Shown: piece after piece, positions 42,308 to 51,585 of the stretch
How positions within the stretch are numbered: the first letter of the stretch is position 1
How the letters are laid out: each line of letters begins with the position of its first letter
Notes under the pieces: generated by a model
Told to the model about the DNA's origin: nothing
Seen by the model: only the letters and a program-made list of their open reading frames with translations
Databases searched by the model: none
Position numbers and translations under genes: made by a program
Assembly (NCBI RefSeq): GCF_001673315.1
Contig: NZ_LZLQ01000148.1
Span: 62,001-126,000 of the forward strand
DNA length: 64,000 bases
Reading direction: 5' to 3'
From: Mycobacterium asiaticum
Lineage (GTDB): Bacteria > Actinomycetota > Actinomycetes > Mycobacteriales > Mycobacteriaceae

Positions 42308-42772
42308 CCCTCCTCAGCCGACCGCGCTCGCGCGCCGGGTCGTCGCCGTGGCGTCATCTGCAGCGGTTGCACGGCGAATCGATACGGCCGGGACGGCAAT
42401 GTCCCTGGCCGTTCTCCCCCAATAGATTTCGCCGCAACCAAGAAAAGCCGCGAATACTAGCATCATTTGCTACTTGATGGTCCGTCACAGAACCGTTGCA
42501 TATCAAACACATTAGATTGCACCCGACGCTCAGGTCGCCCAGGACGCGAACAATTCACTCCCCGCAAACCGATGTTCAGCTTTCGTTCAACAAACGGTCA
42601 GGGCTGGACCGTGCAACGTGGCAAAACGGGACTTAGGAGCAAATCGGTGCCTTCGATTCGGTCCACCGTCCGTAGTTATGCCTACGCTATGAAAAGTCGT
42701 CTCTGACAAATTTTCTATGACGGTCATAGAATTTGGCGCGCACTCCGAGGTCGGCTCCCGCCGCCACCAGTA
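42308..42772. other. Non-coding region in place of cyp143 and its ferredoxin
   Basis: In M. tuberculosis the genes cyp143 (Rv1785c) and a ferredoxin (Rv1786) lie between eccC5 and PPE25. No cytochrome P450 or ferredoxin frame is present here on either strand. The stretch is A/T-richer than its surroundings and probably contains the promoter of the PPE/PE/esx series. It ends in a perfect palindrome at 42713-42731. Confidence 0.7.
42713..42731. promoter_or_regulatory. Perfect 19-bp palindrome, candidate repressor operator
   Basis: TTCTATGAC-G-GTCATAGAA is a perfect inverted repeat, flanked by AAATTT on one side and TTTG on the other so that the symmetry extends imperfectly. Its form suits a TetR- or GntR-type dimer. 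No regulator gene is adjacent. It lies where cyp143 and its control region would be in M. tuberculosis. Confidence 0.55.
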
Positions 42773-42813
42773 AACACAGCCGCCGCGCGGGAGACCCGCG
42801 CGGCGGCTGTGTT
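42773..42813 (-). terminator. Strong hairpin terminator after eccC5
   Basis: A perfect 19-bp stem with a 3-base loop: AACACAGCCGCCGCGCGGG, AGA, and its complement. On the minus strand it lies 34 bp after the eccC5 stop and is followed by TACTGG, without a long U tract, as is common for mycobacterial terminators. Between it and the stop codon a 17-bp direct repeat (CTTGCCTGGGATTACTT) at 42819-42852 includes the stop itself. It would separate eccB5-eccC5 from the PPE/PE genes. Confidence 0.85.
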
Positions 42814-42846
42814 GGTGACTTGCCTGGGATTACTTCTTGCCTGGGA

Positions 42847-45800
42847 TTACTTGTTGTGCACCTCGGTGGCCGCGACCTGGACGAAGACCCCGGTGTCCTC
42901 TGCCATCAACAGACCCCGACCACGGGGCAGCGGACCGCCCTTCATCTTGCCGCGAATGAAGCCCTCGTCCGGGTCGGCATCCATCACCAGCAACGGTGCG
43001 TTGGCCTGATGCAGGGCCCGCAGCATCGGGTCGCTGCCCGCCGAAGACCAGCCACCAAACGTGCGGGTGACGATCACGTGCAACCCGACGTCGGCGGCGC
43101 GGGTCACGAACGGAACGACCTTGTGCAGTGGTGAGTCGAAGCCCGGCGGCAACTGCTGAATGTCGTCGACGATCAGGAAGATTTCCGGACCGCTCCACCA
43201 GGCCCGCGACAGCAGCTCCTCGGCGGACAAACCCGGGGGTGGCTCACGTCCGGCCAACGTAGCGGCCAGCTCGCCCATCATTGCCACCACGCCGTCGAGG
43301 TTGTAGGCGAACCTCTCGACGTAGTCGGACCCCAGCGTGGTCAGCAGTTGCCGGCGCGGGTCGATCAGCCACACCTGTGCCGACCGCCGTCCCGCCGGCG
43401 GCGTCGGCGCGCTGGTGGCACCCGGCGCGTACAGCCGACCGATCTCGGACATGATTGTGGCCAGCGTCGTGGTGCGCCCACATTCGCGACGGCCGGTGAC
43501 CATCAGGTGCGAGTTCTCGGCGAAGTTGAGGTACACCGGTTGCAGGTCCAATTCCGATATGGCCCAAGCGATTCCGCCGGCACCGACACCCTGGCGGGTA
43601 TCCCGTGCCGCCAATTCGCGTACCTGCTCCACGCCGAACTTCGCCGGCAACCGCCGTACCGGCGGTGCCGCAGCGGTGGTGAGCCGGCTGACCGCCGCGA
43701 TAACGCTGTCGCTCTCGAACACGTTGTTCGATGTGCTGCCCAGCGCCGGGCGTGCCACCAGGGTGTGCAGACCGGCCTGCGGGTCGCTGTCCAACCGAAC
43801 GTAGTTCACGGCCACCATGCCGCGGCCCGGCTTGACCGGAACGTCCTTGGCGAACCGGGACCGCACCAGCTTGGCGTCCTCCACCGCGGCCAGGCGCAGC
43901 TCGACACGGGAACCGAAACCACTGCGCACGGGTGGCCGTAGCTCCGATTCGCGGTCGGCGGTGACAACCACGTGCACGCCGAAGGACGGACCCTGGTTGA
44001 TGATCAGGTTGACCTGGTCGATCAACACCTCGTTTTCCTCGGCCAGCGCCCGGTAGTTGTCGATGACGAGATAGACATCGCCGAACCCGTCGTTGGGCAC
44101 GGGTCCCGCTTCGCCGCCGAACTTGCGCCGGCGGAACATCTCCATCGACGCAATGCCGTACTCGAGGAAGCTGCGCTTGCGCTCACGCACCAGCGCCAGC
44201 AATTCGGCCACCGTCCGGCGCACCCCGTAAGGATCGGTGGGGCCGGCAACTTCGCCGACGTGTGGCAACCGGGCGATGGTGGTCAACGCGGTGCTGCTGT
44301 ACGACAAGCAGTAGAACTGAACCTGCTCGGGAGTGTGCGTCAGGGCCGCCGAGCAGATCAGCGTCTGCAACGCCGTCGTCTTGCCCGAACCACCGGCGCC
44401 CAGGATCAGCACGTTGGCGCCGGGCCCAGAGGTGTCCACGGTCCACGGCGGCTGGTCATGCTTGAACGGCCGGTCGATGATGCCGATCGGGAACACCAGG
44501 TTTTGGGCCGACCCGTAGTCCTTGTGCCATGGGTGGCCGAGGAAGCGGTTGACCAACTCGTCGATGGCAACCGGCTCGGTCAGCGGCGGCTGCCACAACC
44601 GGTACGGCTGGAAGTTGATCCTACGGAGCTGGTCGATGATCACGGTGCCGACCTTCGGCGTCCTGATCGCTTCCTCTTGCTCTTCCTCGTTAGCGGCGCC
44701 GTTTACCTCGCCGTTGGTGTAACTGGGCACCGCCGGCTCGACGCTGGGCCCGCCCACGCTGACCTCCAGCGGGGTGAACGAGTTGGTGAACAGCTGCGGG
44801 CGCACGTAGTCGATGCTGTGCACCAGAACCGGCGCTTCTTCCCCATCCACACTGGAAATGCGCAGGTAGTCCCGCCACAGAAACTCGGCCTGGAAGCGGA
44901 TGATGTCTTCCAGGCTTTTCCGGAAGTACCCCAACCCGGCCTGGGCGGGCAGATTCACCGCGTTCGGCACGCCGGCCGCCTGAGCCGCCCCCGCGGTGCG
45001 TGCTTTCAGCACCAACCGGTAACCCATGTTCTCCATGAGCTTCTCGGCGCGACTCTCGATGGTCTGCGAGGCCATCATCAGGTGGATCCAGTACGCACGT
45101 CCCTGACGCCCGATGGAGTCCAGCACGTCGACGGCCGTCGGCATGATCCGGAACCACTCGTAGAACTCGTCGATGACGACCACCAGCATCGGCAGCGGCG
45201 CCATGTCCTGGCCACGGGCCCGCATTCTGGTCCGGACCGAGTTGTACTCCTTGGCGTCGTCCACACCGGCGCTGTCACAGATCGCCTTGCGGCGGGCGAT
45301 CTCGCCCCACAGCGCGTCCAGGAACCGTTCCATCAGCGCCTGGTCTTCTTCCAGGTCAGTGATGATGCGCGAAACGTGCGGGACCCCGGCGAACGGCTTG
45401 ACAGCCGAACCACCCTTGAGGTCGGCCAACACGAACTGCAGTTCCTCCGGCGGGTGGCCAAGCATCAGCGACTCGATCACTGTGCGCACCAGCGTCGACT
45501 TACCGGAACCGGTCGTACCCGACATGACCCCGTGCGGGCCGTCACCGCCTTCGTCCAGCGACTTCATGTCCAGGAACAGCAGCTCGCCATTGTCGGAACG
45601 ATTGCCGAACGGCACCCGCAGCCTGGAGCGGCCCATCGTGTCGGTGCGGCTGCCCCACAGGTCCTCGAAGTCGATCGCGGCCGGATCATCGATGCCGTAG
45701 TAGGACAGGATGTCGCGGGCCCCGATGTGAGCCACCCGCTGACCGATTTCTTCATAGGCCTCGGCCAGCCGCCACTGCGCCAGTTTCTGAGCGAACTGCT

Positions 45801-47013
45801 CGGCCTCGGCGATGCTCATCTGGTCGGTCAGCGCGAAGAACCACGCCTTGTCGTCGATCACCATCCAGGTGTCGCGGTCGCGCGGCAGCGCCTCGATGAC
45901 GCCGACCTTGTCGAACTCGAGCTTGCGCTCGGGGACGCCGGTCCACATCGGTGATCCCGTCAAGTCGAAGAAGGTGACGCCGTCGACGCCCTCGGCGCTG
46001 ATCACGTACTCCCACTGGGGGTCTTCGACGTCGGCGATGATCACGTGGTGCGGCGTGGGCGTCTGTGCGGACGAGCTGGCGTGCCGGGGCGTGAACGATC
46101 CGCGACCGGCGAACAGCTCGGCCTGCTCGGCGGCGAACTCGCGCACAGAGCTGTAGACCATCCGGGCGCTCCCTGCGGCGTCAGTGCGGCGCGCATCGCC
46201 GAAGTGCGGTAGCCACTTCACCCAGTCCCACTCGTCCAAGTCGGAACTGACCACGACCAGCCGGACGTGGTCCGGGCCGTGCGAGAAAGCCAGCTGGCAG
46301 ATGATCGCCCGCATCAGCCCGAGCACCTGCTCGCGCTCGCCGATCAGTGCGTACCAGGGCTCGACCAGCACCGAGATCATCTTCGGCAGGTTGTAAACCA
46401 CGCTCTGGTAGCGACCGAATTCCTGCAGCGCCTTGCCCGTCACCGGCTCCAGCTCGATGTCGGTCGGCATGTTCTGCGGCTCACCCCAAGTCACCTCGGG
46501 CCGCGTCATCCCCACGCCCACCCGGACGACACCGAAGTTGAGGTCCTTGCCGTCGGGCTTGCGCTCCCACATCCGCGGCGATCCGACTGCCGCCGCGAGG
46601 GTGTCGGGAGCCGGGTGGAACCACCGGTAGTTGGCGTCCATGCTGTCGGCCGACTCCTGCGCGGTCTCCCGCAGCATGTCCAGCATCAGCATGAACTGGG
46701 CCCGCATGGCGTCCAGCTTGGGTCGGCTCATTTGTTGCTGACCGCCGCCGACCCCGCGGAACATCATCAGCATCATCCCGCCGACCATGAAGATCGGGAA
46801 GATCGAACCGACACCGCCGAACACGTGCGAACCGCTGGCAAAGGTCATGGCGACCATGCCGCCCAGCAGGCCGATGACGACGACACCCACCACGATCAGC
46901 CACCAGGGCTTGCCCTCCGGCGGCGGGATGCTCAGCGGCGTGGGAAGGACGATGTTTTCCGGCTTGATTACCGGAGGCTTCTCCGGTGTGGGTCGTGCAA
47001 AACCACGTTTCAC
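42847..47013 (-). CDS. eccC5: ESX-5 FtsK/SpoIIIE-type ATPase EccC5
   Basis: 1388 residues. Two N-terminal membrane helices (WWLIVVGVVVIGLLGGMVAM; FPIFMVGGMMLMMF) precede a DUF/stalk region and three FtsK-like ATPase domains. Walker A 1 is GTTGSGKST (K505) and Walker A 2 is GAGGSGKTT (K878). The third is degenerate, GRRECGRTT, with R near 1180 in place of K. EccC powers secretion and recognises substrate signals with its C-terminal domains. GTG 47013 overlaps the eccB5 stop and matches the homologue start VKRGFARPTPEKPP; the longer frame lies within eccB5. Confidence 0.97.
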   Translation of the reverse strand: MKRGFARPTPEKPPVIKPENIVLPTPLSIPPPEGKPWWLIVVGVVVIGLLGGMVAMTFASGSHVFGGVGSIFPIFMVGGMMLMMFRGVGGGQQQMSRPKLDAMRAQFMLMLDMLRETAQESADSMDANYRWFHPAPDTLAAAVGSPRMWERKPDGKDLNFGVVRVGVGMTRPEVTWGEPQNMPTDIELEPVTGKALQEFGRYQSVVYNLPKMISVLVEPWYALIGEREQVLGLMRAIICQLAFSHGPDHVRLVVVSSDLDEWDWVKWLPHFGDARRTDAAGSARMVYSSVREFAAEQAELFAGRGSFTPRHASSSAQTPTPHHVIIADVEDPQWEYVISAEGVDGVTFFDLTGSPMWTGVPERKLEFDKVGVIEALPRDRDTWMVIDDKAWFFALTDQMSIAEAEQFAQKLAQWRLAEAYEEIGQRVAHIGARDILSYYGIDDPAAIDFEDLWGSRTDTMGRSRLRVPFGNRSDNGELLFLDMKSLDEGGDGPHGVMSGTTGSGKSTLVRTVIESLMLGHPPEELQFVLADLKGGSAVKPFAGVPHVSRIITDLEEDQALMERFLDALWGEIARRKAICDSAGVDDAKEYNSVRTRMRARGQDMAPLPMLVVVIDEFYEWFRIMPTAVDVLDSIGRQGRAYWIHLMMASQTIESRAEKLMENMGYRLVLKARTAGAAQAAGVPNAVNLPAQAGLGYFRKSLEDIIRFQAEFLWRDYLRISSVDGEEAPVLVHSIDYVRPQLFTNSFTPLEVSVGGPSVEPAVPSYTNGEVNGAANEEEQEEAIRTPKVGTVIIDQLRRINFQPYRLWQPPLTEPVAIDELVNRFLGHPWHKDYGSAQNLVFPIGIIDRPFKHDQPPWTVDTSGPGANVLILGAGGSGKTTALQTLICSAALTHTPEQVQFYCLSYSSTALTTIARLPHVGEVAGPTDPYGVRRTVAELLALVRERKRSFLEYGIASMEMFRRRKFGGEAGPVPNDGFGDVYLVIDNYRALAEENEVLIDQVNLIINQGPSFGVHVVVTADRESELRPPVRSGFGSRVELRLAAVEDAKLVRSRFAKDVPVKPGRGMVAVNYVRLDSDPQAGLHTLVARPALGSTSNNVFESDSVIAAVSRLTTAAAPPVRRLPAKFGVEQVRELAARDTRQGVGAGGIAWAISELDLQPVYLNFAENSHLMVTGRRECGRTTTLATIMSEIGRLYAPGATSAPTPPAGRRSAQVWLIDPRRQLLTTLGSDYVERFAYNLDGVVAMMGELAATLAGREPPPGLSAEELLSRAWWSGPEIFLIVDDIQQLPPGFDSPLHKVVPFVTRAADVGLHVIVTRTFGGWSSAGSDPMLRALHQANAPLLVMDADPDEGFIRGKMKGGPLPRGRGLLMAEDTGVFVQVAATEVHNK

Positions 47014-48533
47014 TTCGGTACCACCAACTCTGCAGGGGTCATATCCAGGGGTAGCGTGTCGTGCTCGACCAGGGCGTCCGCTCGGGACAGCGTCGGGCCC
47101 TGCGGCAGCAACCGCAGCGCCACCCATGGCGCCAGGCTGGGCTGCAAGGTCAGGCCGAGCGCCTCGCGTGATTCTTTGGTGTCGTCCACCCCGAACCGCG
47201 CGCCGGCGTTGGTCAGCCACCACAGCGACTCGGTCGTCTGGGCGCCCGGGTTGTTGCCCGTGACGGCGACGAAGTTCGCGTAATTCGGGCCGAAGTAGAC
47301 CTGATCGGCCTCGCGCCCGGTCATGTCAGCCTTGACCAGGTTGACGACCCGCTTCAGCTCGCTGGCCTTGATCGGCAGGGTCGGTCCGGACACCACCTGC
47401 ACGCGGGCCCGGTTCTCACCGCTGGTCCGTTCCCACCACCAGCAGGTGGAGGGGTTCTCCCGGATGTCCAGCACGTTGAGCGGATTGTCGGGATAGGCGG
47501 ACAGGTCCAACCGGTTGACCACCGGCATCCTGGCCAAAGCCGACGGCTCGACGGTCACCGGCTTGGAGTTTCCGGGGCGGCCCGCGTTCTGCAGGATCTG
47601 GGCCACCAGCGGCGGCAGCGTCTGCACCCCGTCCACCAGTACCAGTGAATATTGTTGTGGCCCACTGATTTGCGGCGTTACGAGAATCGTGCCGACCGGT
47701 CCCGGAGCGCCGGGGAAGGTCGCCGCGGCTCCGGCGTTGGGCACCTCAGGAACGAGCAACTCGGGTCCGACCGGCAGGGCGTCGTAGAGGGCGTGGCTCA
47801 TTGGCCGCGCCTGACTGACCTGTTCTGGCGTCAGGCCCAGCGGCAACAACACCGAGCGGTCCGTCGCGTCGATCTTGGACCGGCGCCCCTCCCGGATCAC
47901 CCAGGTGTTGCCGCCGTAGCTGAGCACCACGGCGTCCGATCCCTTCAGCACCCGACGGCGCCCGCTCATGTCCGGGGTGCCGTCGATCACGGTGACGGTT
48001 ACGCCGCCCATCGAAGCCACCCCGCCCGAGGGCCCACCCACGGTGTCGCAGACCAACCACGACGACGCGGGAGGATTCTTGGGCGAGAACTCATTCGGCG
48101 CACCCGGGATGCCCACCAGGGGCCCATGCGGCAGGCTAGCGATCTGGCTGCCGCGGACCAGGTGCGGGTTGTCCGCCCGCCCGGTGATCAGCCGCGCCGA
48201 CGCCAGGTTGAGCGCCGGGTACAGCCGGTCCCCGACCTTGACGTAGAGCGCGCCCGAGTCGCGGTCGGCGATGATCGGAGCGTCGTTGATCTGACCGGCC
48301 GGGCTGAGGAACGAGTACAGCAGCGCGCCCAGGCAGATCACCAGGGCCGCGGAGACCGACGCGACGACCGCGAGCGTCTGGCGGCGACCGGGTTCGATCT
48401 CCATACGCACCCGCCAACGGGTCAGCGCCATCGCAGTGCGGCGGGCCAGGAACTGATACCCGGTTACCTGGGTCCGCGTCGACAACCCGAGGCCATACCC
48501 CGACCCACGTTGCCCGCGGCTATGTTCGGCCAC
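47010..48533 (-). CDS. eccB5: ESX-5 membrane-complex component EccB5
   Basis: 507 residues, one longer than I recall for M. tuberculosis EccB5. A cytosolic N-terminus (RTQVTGYQFLARRTAMALTR), one membrane helix at about 55-78 (LAVVASVSAALVICLGALL), and a large periplasmic repeat domain with paired cysteines (WLVCDTV and STCWWWERTS). EccB forms the periplasmic part of the ESX channel. It is the first gene of the ESX-5 minus-strand run and diverges from malQ; eccC5 follows with a 4-bp overlap. Confidence 0.96.
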   Translation of the reverse strand: MAEHSRGQRGSGYGLGLSTRTQVTGYQFLARRTAMALTRWRVRMEIEPGRRQTLAVVASVSAALVICLGALLYSFLSPAGQINDAPIIADRDSGALYVKVGDRLYPALNLASARLITGRADNPHLVRGSQIASLPHGPLVGIPGAPNEFSPKNPPASSWLVCDTVGGPSGGVASMGGVTVTVIDGTPDMSGRRRVLKGSDAVVLSYGGNTWVIREGRRSKIDATDRSVLLPLGLTPEQVSQARPMSHALYDALPVGPELLVPEVPNAGAAATFPGAPGPVGTILVTPQISGPQQYSLVLVDGVQTLPPLVAQILQNAGRPGNSKPVTVEPSALARMPVVNRLDLSAYPDNPLNVLDIRENPSTCWWWERTSGENRARVQVVSGPTLPIKASELKRVVNLVKADMTGREADQVYFGPNYANFVAVTGNNPGAQTTESLWWLTNAGARFGVDDTKESREALGLTLQPSLAPWVALRLLPQGPTLSRADALVEHDTLPLDMTPAELVVPK

Positions 48534-48837
48534 GCTTGATCACCTCTCGGTCTGCCAAAAATTCTGAATATGTCAAAGCGCCCTGATCCGTAGCCCTCAT
48601 GTCTGGTAAGCGCTAAAGCACGTCGATAACCGTAAGGCACTTACGCGGACCTCGCCATGCGGCGGCGAAAGCGCTGGATCCCCCACGGATTCTTCGTATC
48701 TTCACTGCGCATGTTAGCTGCGAATGGTCGAGTCGGCGCGCTAAGTCGCAGAGTGCCGTCCGGGAGGGGCTGGCCGTTGCCGCCGGACCAGACCCCGCTT
48801 TCGCCGGGGCCTCGGCACTGGACGGAAGATGAGCGGC
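48534..48837. other. 304-bp divergent promoter region between eccB5 and malQ
   Basis: No gene is present. The part near eccB5 is A/T-rich (AAAAATTCTGAATATGTC at about 48556-48573) and probably carries its promoter. Near malQ a small hairpin (CCCCG...CGGGG at 48794-48810) lies in the leader. I could not fix individual -10/-35 boxes with confidence. Confidence 0.45.
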
Positions 48838-51009
48838 ATGACTGAGCTTGCGCCATCGCTTGTCGAGCTGGCCCGGCGGTACGGCATCGCGACCAGTTAC
48901 CAGGACTGGAGTGGACGGCATTTGGTGGTCTCCGAATCCACCCTGGTGGCGGTGCTCGGCGCCCTGGGTGTTCACGCGACTTCTGAGCAGGAGCGCAACG
49001 CGGCCCTCACCGCCGAACTCCGTGCGCATTGGGCGCGGTCGCTGCCGCCGACCATCGTCGCGCGCGCCGGTACCCAGACACGGTTCTGGGTGCATGTGAC
49101 GCATGGGGACCCGGCCGAGGTGTGGTTGCAGCTCGAGGACGGGACGGAACGCGGTGGTGTCGTTCAGGTCGACAACTTCACTCCGCCCTTCGACCTCGAC
49201 GGGCGTTTGGTGGGCGAGGCGAGCTTCGTGTTGCCGACCGACCTGCCGCTGGGCTACCACCGAGTCCATCTCCGATCGGGTGATTACCAGAGCAGTACCG
49301 CGCTTATTGTGACGCCGGAATCGCTGGGCCTGCCGGCAAAACTGGGCGTTCGGCGCGGCTGGGGTCTGGCCACCCAGTTGTACAGCGTGCGGTCCCGGGA
49401 TTCGTGGGGCGTCGGTGACCTCGTGGATCTGGCCGACCTTGCACTGTGGTCGGCCACGGCGCACGGTGCCGACTACCTGTTGATCAATCCTTTGCATGCG
49501 GCCGCACCTTCGAGCACCCACAAGCCGCTGCAGCCGATGGAACCGTCGCCCTACCTGCCCACGTCGCGTCGTTTCGGCAATCCGCTCTACCTGCGCGTCG
49601 AAAGCATCCCCGAGTTCGTCGAGCTGCCCAAGCGGGGTCGGGTACGGCAGCTGCGAGACGAGGTGCAGGACCGGGCCGCGCGCAGTGACACGATCGACCG
49701 CGACAGCGCCTGGGCTGCCAAGCGTGCCGCCCTCAAGTTGATCCACCGGCAACCGCGGTCGGCGGGCCGCGAGCTGGCATATGCGGCTTACCGAGCGCGC
49801 GAGGGGCATGCCCTGGACGATTTCGCGACTTGGTGCGCGTTGGCCGAGAAGCACGGTGCCAACTGGCGTCGCTGGCCCAAATCGTTGCGGCATCCGTATG
49901 CCTCGGGCGTCGCGGAGTTCGTTGCGAAGAACGCCAAAGCCGTCGATTTCCACCGCTGGTTGCAATGGCAGCTGGATGAGCAGCTCGCGGCGGCGCAGTC
50001 GCAGGCCACCCGGGCCGGGATGGCACTGGGCATCATGCATGACCTGGCCGTAGGGGTCCATCCCAACGGCGCCGACGCCTGGGCGCTACAGGACGTGCTC
50101 GCGCTCGGCGTGACCGCGGGCGCACCACCCGACGAGTTCAACCAACTCGGTCAGGATTGGTCGCAGCCGCCATGGCGTCCCGATCGGCTGACCGAACTGG
50201 AGTACCGGCCATTCCGCGCGCTGATCCGCGCGGTGTTGCGGCATGCCGGTGGGGTCCGAATCGACCACATCATCGGCCTGTTCCGGCTGTGGTGGATTCC
50301 CAACGGCGTCCCGCCGACCGAAGGCACTTATGTCCGGTACGACTACGAAGCAATGATCGGCATAGTTGCGCTGGAAGCGCACCGGGCCGGCGCCGTGGTG
50401 GTCGGCGAGGATCTGGGCACCGTCGAACCGTGGGTCCGCGACTACTTATTAATGCGCGGCCTGCTGGGCACCTCGATCCTGTGGTTCGAGCAGGACCGCG
50501 ACGCAAGTTCGTCCGGCACGGTGGTTCCCCTGCCGGCCGAACGGTGGCGGGAGTGCTGCTTGTCCTCGGTGACGACTCACGACCTGCCGCCGACGGCTGG
50601 GTACCTCGCGGGCGACCACGTTCGGCTGCGGGACTCATTGGGGTTGCTGGCTCGCCCGGTCGAGGATGAACTACAGGCCGCGGCGACCGAACGCGCCGCC
50701 TGGCTGTCCGAGTTGCGCCGCGTCGGGCTGCTCGACGAAGACGAAGACGGCTCCGAACAGCTGATCCTTGCGCTGTACCGCTATCTGGGCCGCACGCCGT
50801 CGCGGTTGCTGGGTGTGGCGCTGACCGACGCGGTCGGAGATCGACGAACCCAGAACCAGCCCGGCACCACCGACGAGTACCCGAACTGGCGAGTGCCGCT
50901 GACCGGCCCAGACGGGCGACCGGTGCTGCTCGAGGACATTTTCACCAATGCACGGGCCGCAAAGCTGCTCGAGGCAGTGCGCACGCAGACAACCCCCGAG
51001 CCGGTCTGA
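48838..51009 (+). CDS. malQ: 4-alpha-glucanotransferase (amylomaltase) MalQ
   Basis: 723 residues. Glycoside hydrolase family 77: an N-terminal actinobacterial extension (about 1-160), then the catalytic barrel with VRIDHIIGLFRLWWIP (catalytic Asp in RIDH), VVGEDLGTVEPWV (acid/base Glu), and SVTTHDLPPTAGYLAGD with the stabilising Asp. It transfers maltooligosaccharide units between alpha-1,4-glucans in the cytoplasm. ATG 48838 (MTELAPSL) is preferred to ATG 48829 because GGAAG is then properly spaced and homologues start there. A SnoaL-like gene begins 6 bp after the stop. Confidence 0.96.
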   Translation: MTELAPSLVELARRYGIATSYQDWSGRHLVVSESTLVAVLGALGVHATSEQERNAALTAELRAHWARSLPPTIVARAGTQTRFWVHVTHGDPAEVWLQLEDGTERGGVVQVDNFTPPFDLDGRLVGEASFVLPTDLPLGYHRVHLRSGDYQSSTALIVTPESLGLPAKLGVRRGWGLATQLYSVRSRDSWGVGDLVDLADLALWSATAHGADYLLINPLHAAAPSSTHKPLQPMEPSPYLPTSRRFGNPLYLRVESIPEFVELPKRGRVRQLRDEVQDRAARSDTIDRDSAWAAKRAALKLIHRQPRSAGRELAYAAYRAREGHALDDFATWCALAEKHGANWRRWPKSLRHPYASGVAEFVAKNAKAVDFHRWLQWQLDEQLAAAQSQATRAGMALGIMHDLAVGVHPNGADAWALQDVLALGVTAGAPPDEFNQLGQDWSQPPWRPDRLTELEYRPFRALIRAVLRHAGGVRIDHIIGLFRLWWIPNGVPPTEGTYVRYDYEAMIGIVALEAHRAGAVVVGEDLGTVEPWVRDYLLMRGLLGTSILWFEQDRDASSSGTVVPLPAERWRECCLSSVTTHDLPPTAGYLAGDHVRLRDSLGLLARPVEDELQAAATERAAWLSELRRVGLLDEDEDGSEQLILALYRYLGRTPSRLLGVALTDAVGDRRTQNQPGTTDEYPNWRVPLTGPDGRPVLLEDIFTNARAAKLLEAVRTQTTPEPV

Positions 51010-51015
51010 TCGGCC

Positions 51016-51480
51016 ATGCACCCGTCATTCGCAGATCGGGCGGCCCTCAGCGATCTGGTGCACCGCTATGCGGCCGGGGTCGACGATCGTCAATTCGAGG
51101 CAGTGGCAATGCTTTTCACCGAAGACGCGGAGTTGGCGGTGCCCGAGCCGCCGGCTGAGCTCGAGCCCGTGCACCGACACCTCGGCCGGACTGCGATCGC
51201 CTCGGCCGTGGCCGCGGTGGGACAGGTCGCGCGCACGCAGCATGCCATCGTCGGCGAGGTGTATGACATCAGGCACCGGCCCGCCGCTGCTCGCGGACGG
51301 ATCACTTGCGTTGCGCATCACTGGAATCAGCGCGGGGAGGAAGCGGTGGATGTCGCCTGGCACCTTCGTTACGACGACGAATACGAACACACCAACGCCG
51401 GGTGGCGCATCGGCCGCCGGGCCCTGACGATCAATGCCATCGAGACCCGGCCGGTGCGCCGGCTACGCCTCCGGGAATAG
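51016..51480 (+). CDS. SnoaL-like (NTF2 superfamily) protein
   Basis: 154 residues with the cone-fold pattern of SnoaL_4 proteins: ALSDLVHRYAAGVDDRQFEAVAMLFTEDAEL, HAIVGEVYDI, then the strand-rich half with WRIGRRALTIN. Members include small isomerases, hydratases and binding proteins; no residues here fix a reaction. It starts 6 bp after malQ and is probably cotranscribed with it. A SigF-type promoter for the next gene begins within 10 bp of its stop. Confidence 0.8.
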   Translation: MHPSFADRAALSDLVHRYAAGVDDRQFEAVAMLFTEDAELAVPEPPAELEPVHRHLGRTAIASAVAAVGQVARTQHAIVGEVYDIRHRPAAARGRITCVAHHWNQRGEEAVDVAWHLRYDDEYEHTNAGWRIGRRALTINAIETRPVRRLRLRE

Positions 51481-51488
51481 CCGAACTC

Positions 51489-51514
51489 GTTTCTTCAGAA
51501 GGTCTTTCGGGTAA
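51489..51514 (+). promoter_or_regulatory. SigF-type promoter
   Basis: GTTT (51489-51492) is separated by 16 bases from GGGTAA (51509-51514), close to the mycobacterial SigF consensus GTTT-N15-17-GGGTAT. It points at a UsfY-like gene, a family known to sit upstream of rsbW-sigF and to be under SigF control, which supports the call. Confidence 0.65.
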
Positions 51515-51585
51515 CTACGAGTAGGGCTCCAACCCGGGCCGTTCGGGACGGCCGACTGCACGTGAATGCAGCAGAGGAGACGCTC

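Noticed and set aside
43972..45954. Long plus-strand open frame of 660 codons
   Set aside because: It is antisense to eccC5, has the His/Arg/Gln/Val-rich make-up of a GC-rich shadow frame, and shows no domain.
48613..50061. Minus-strand frame of 482 codons opposite malQ
   Set aside because: Shadow of malQ, whose catalytic motifs are complete on the plus strand.
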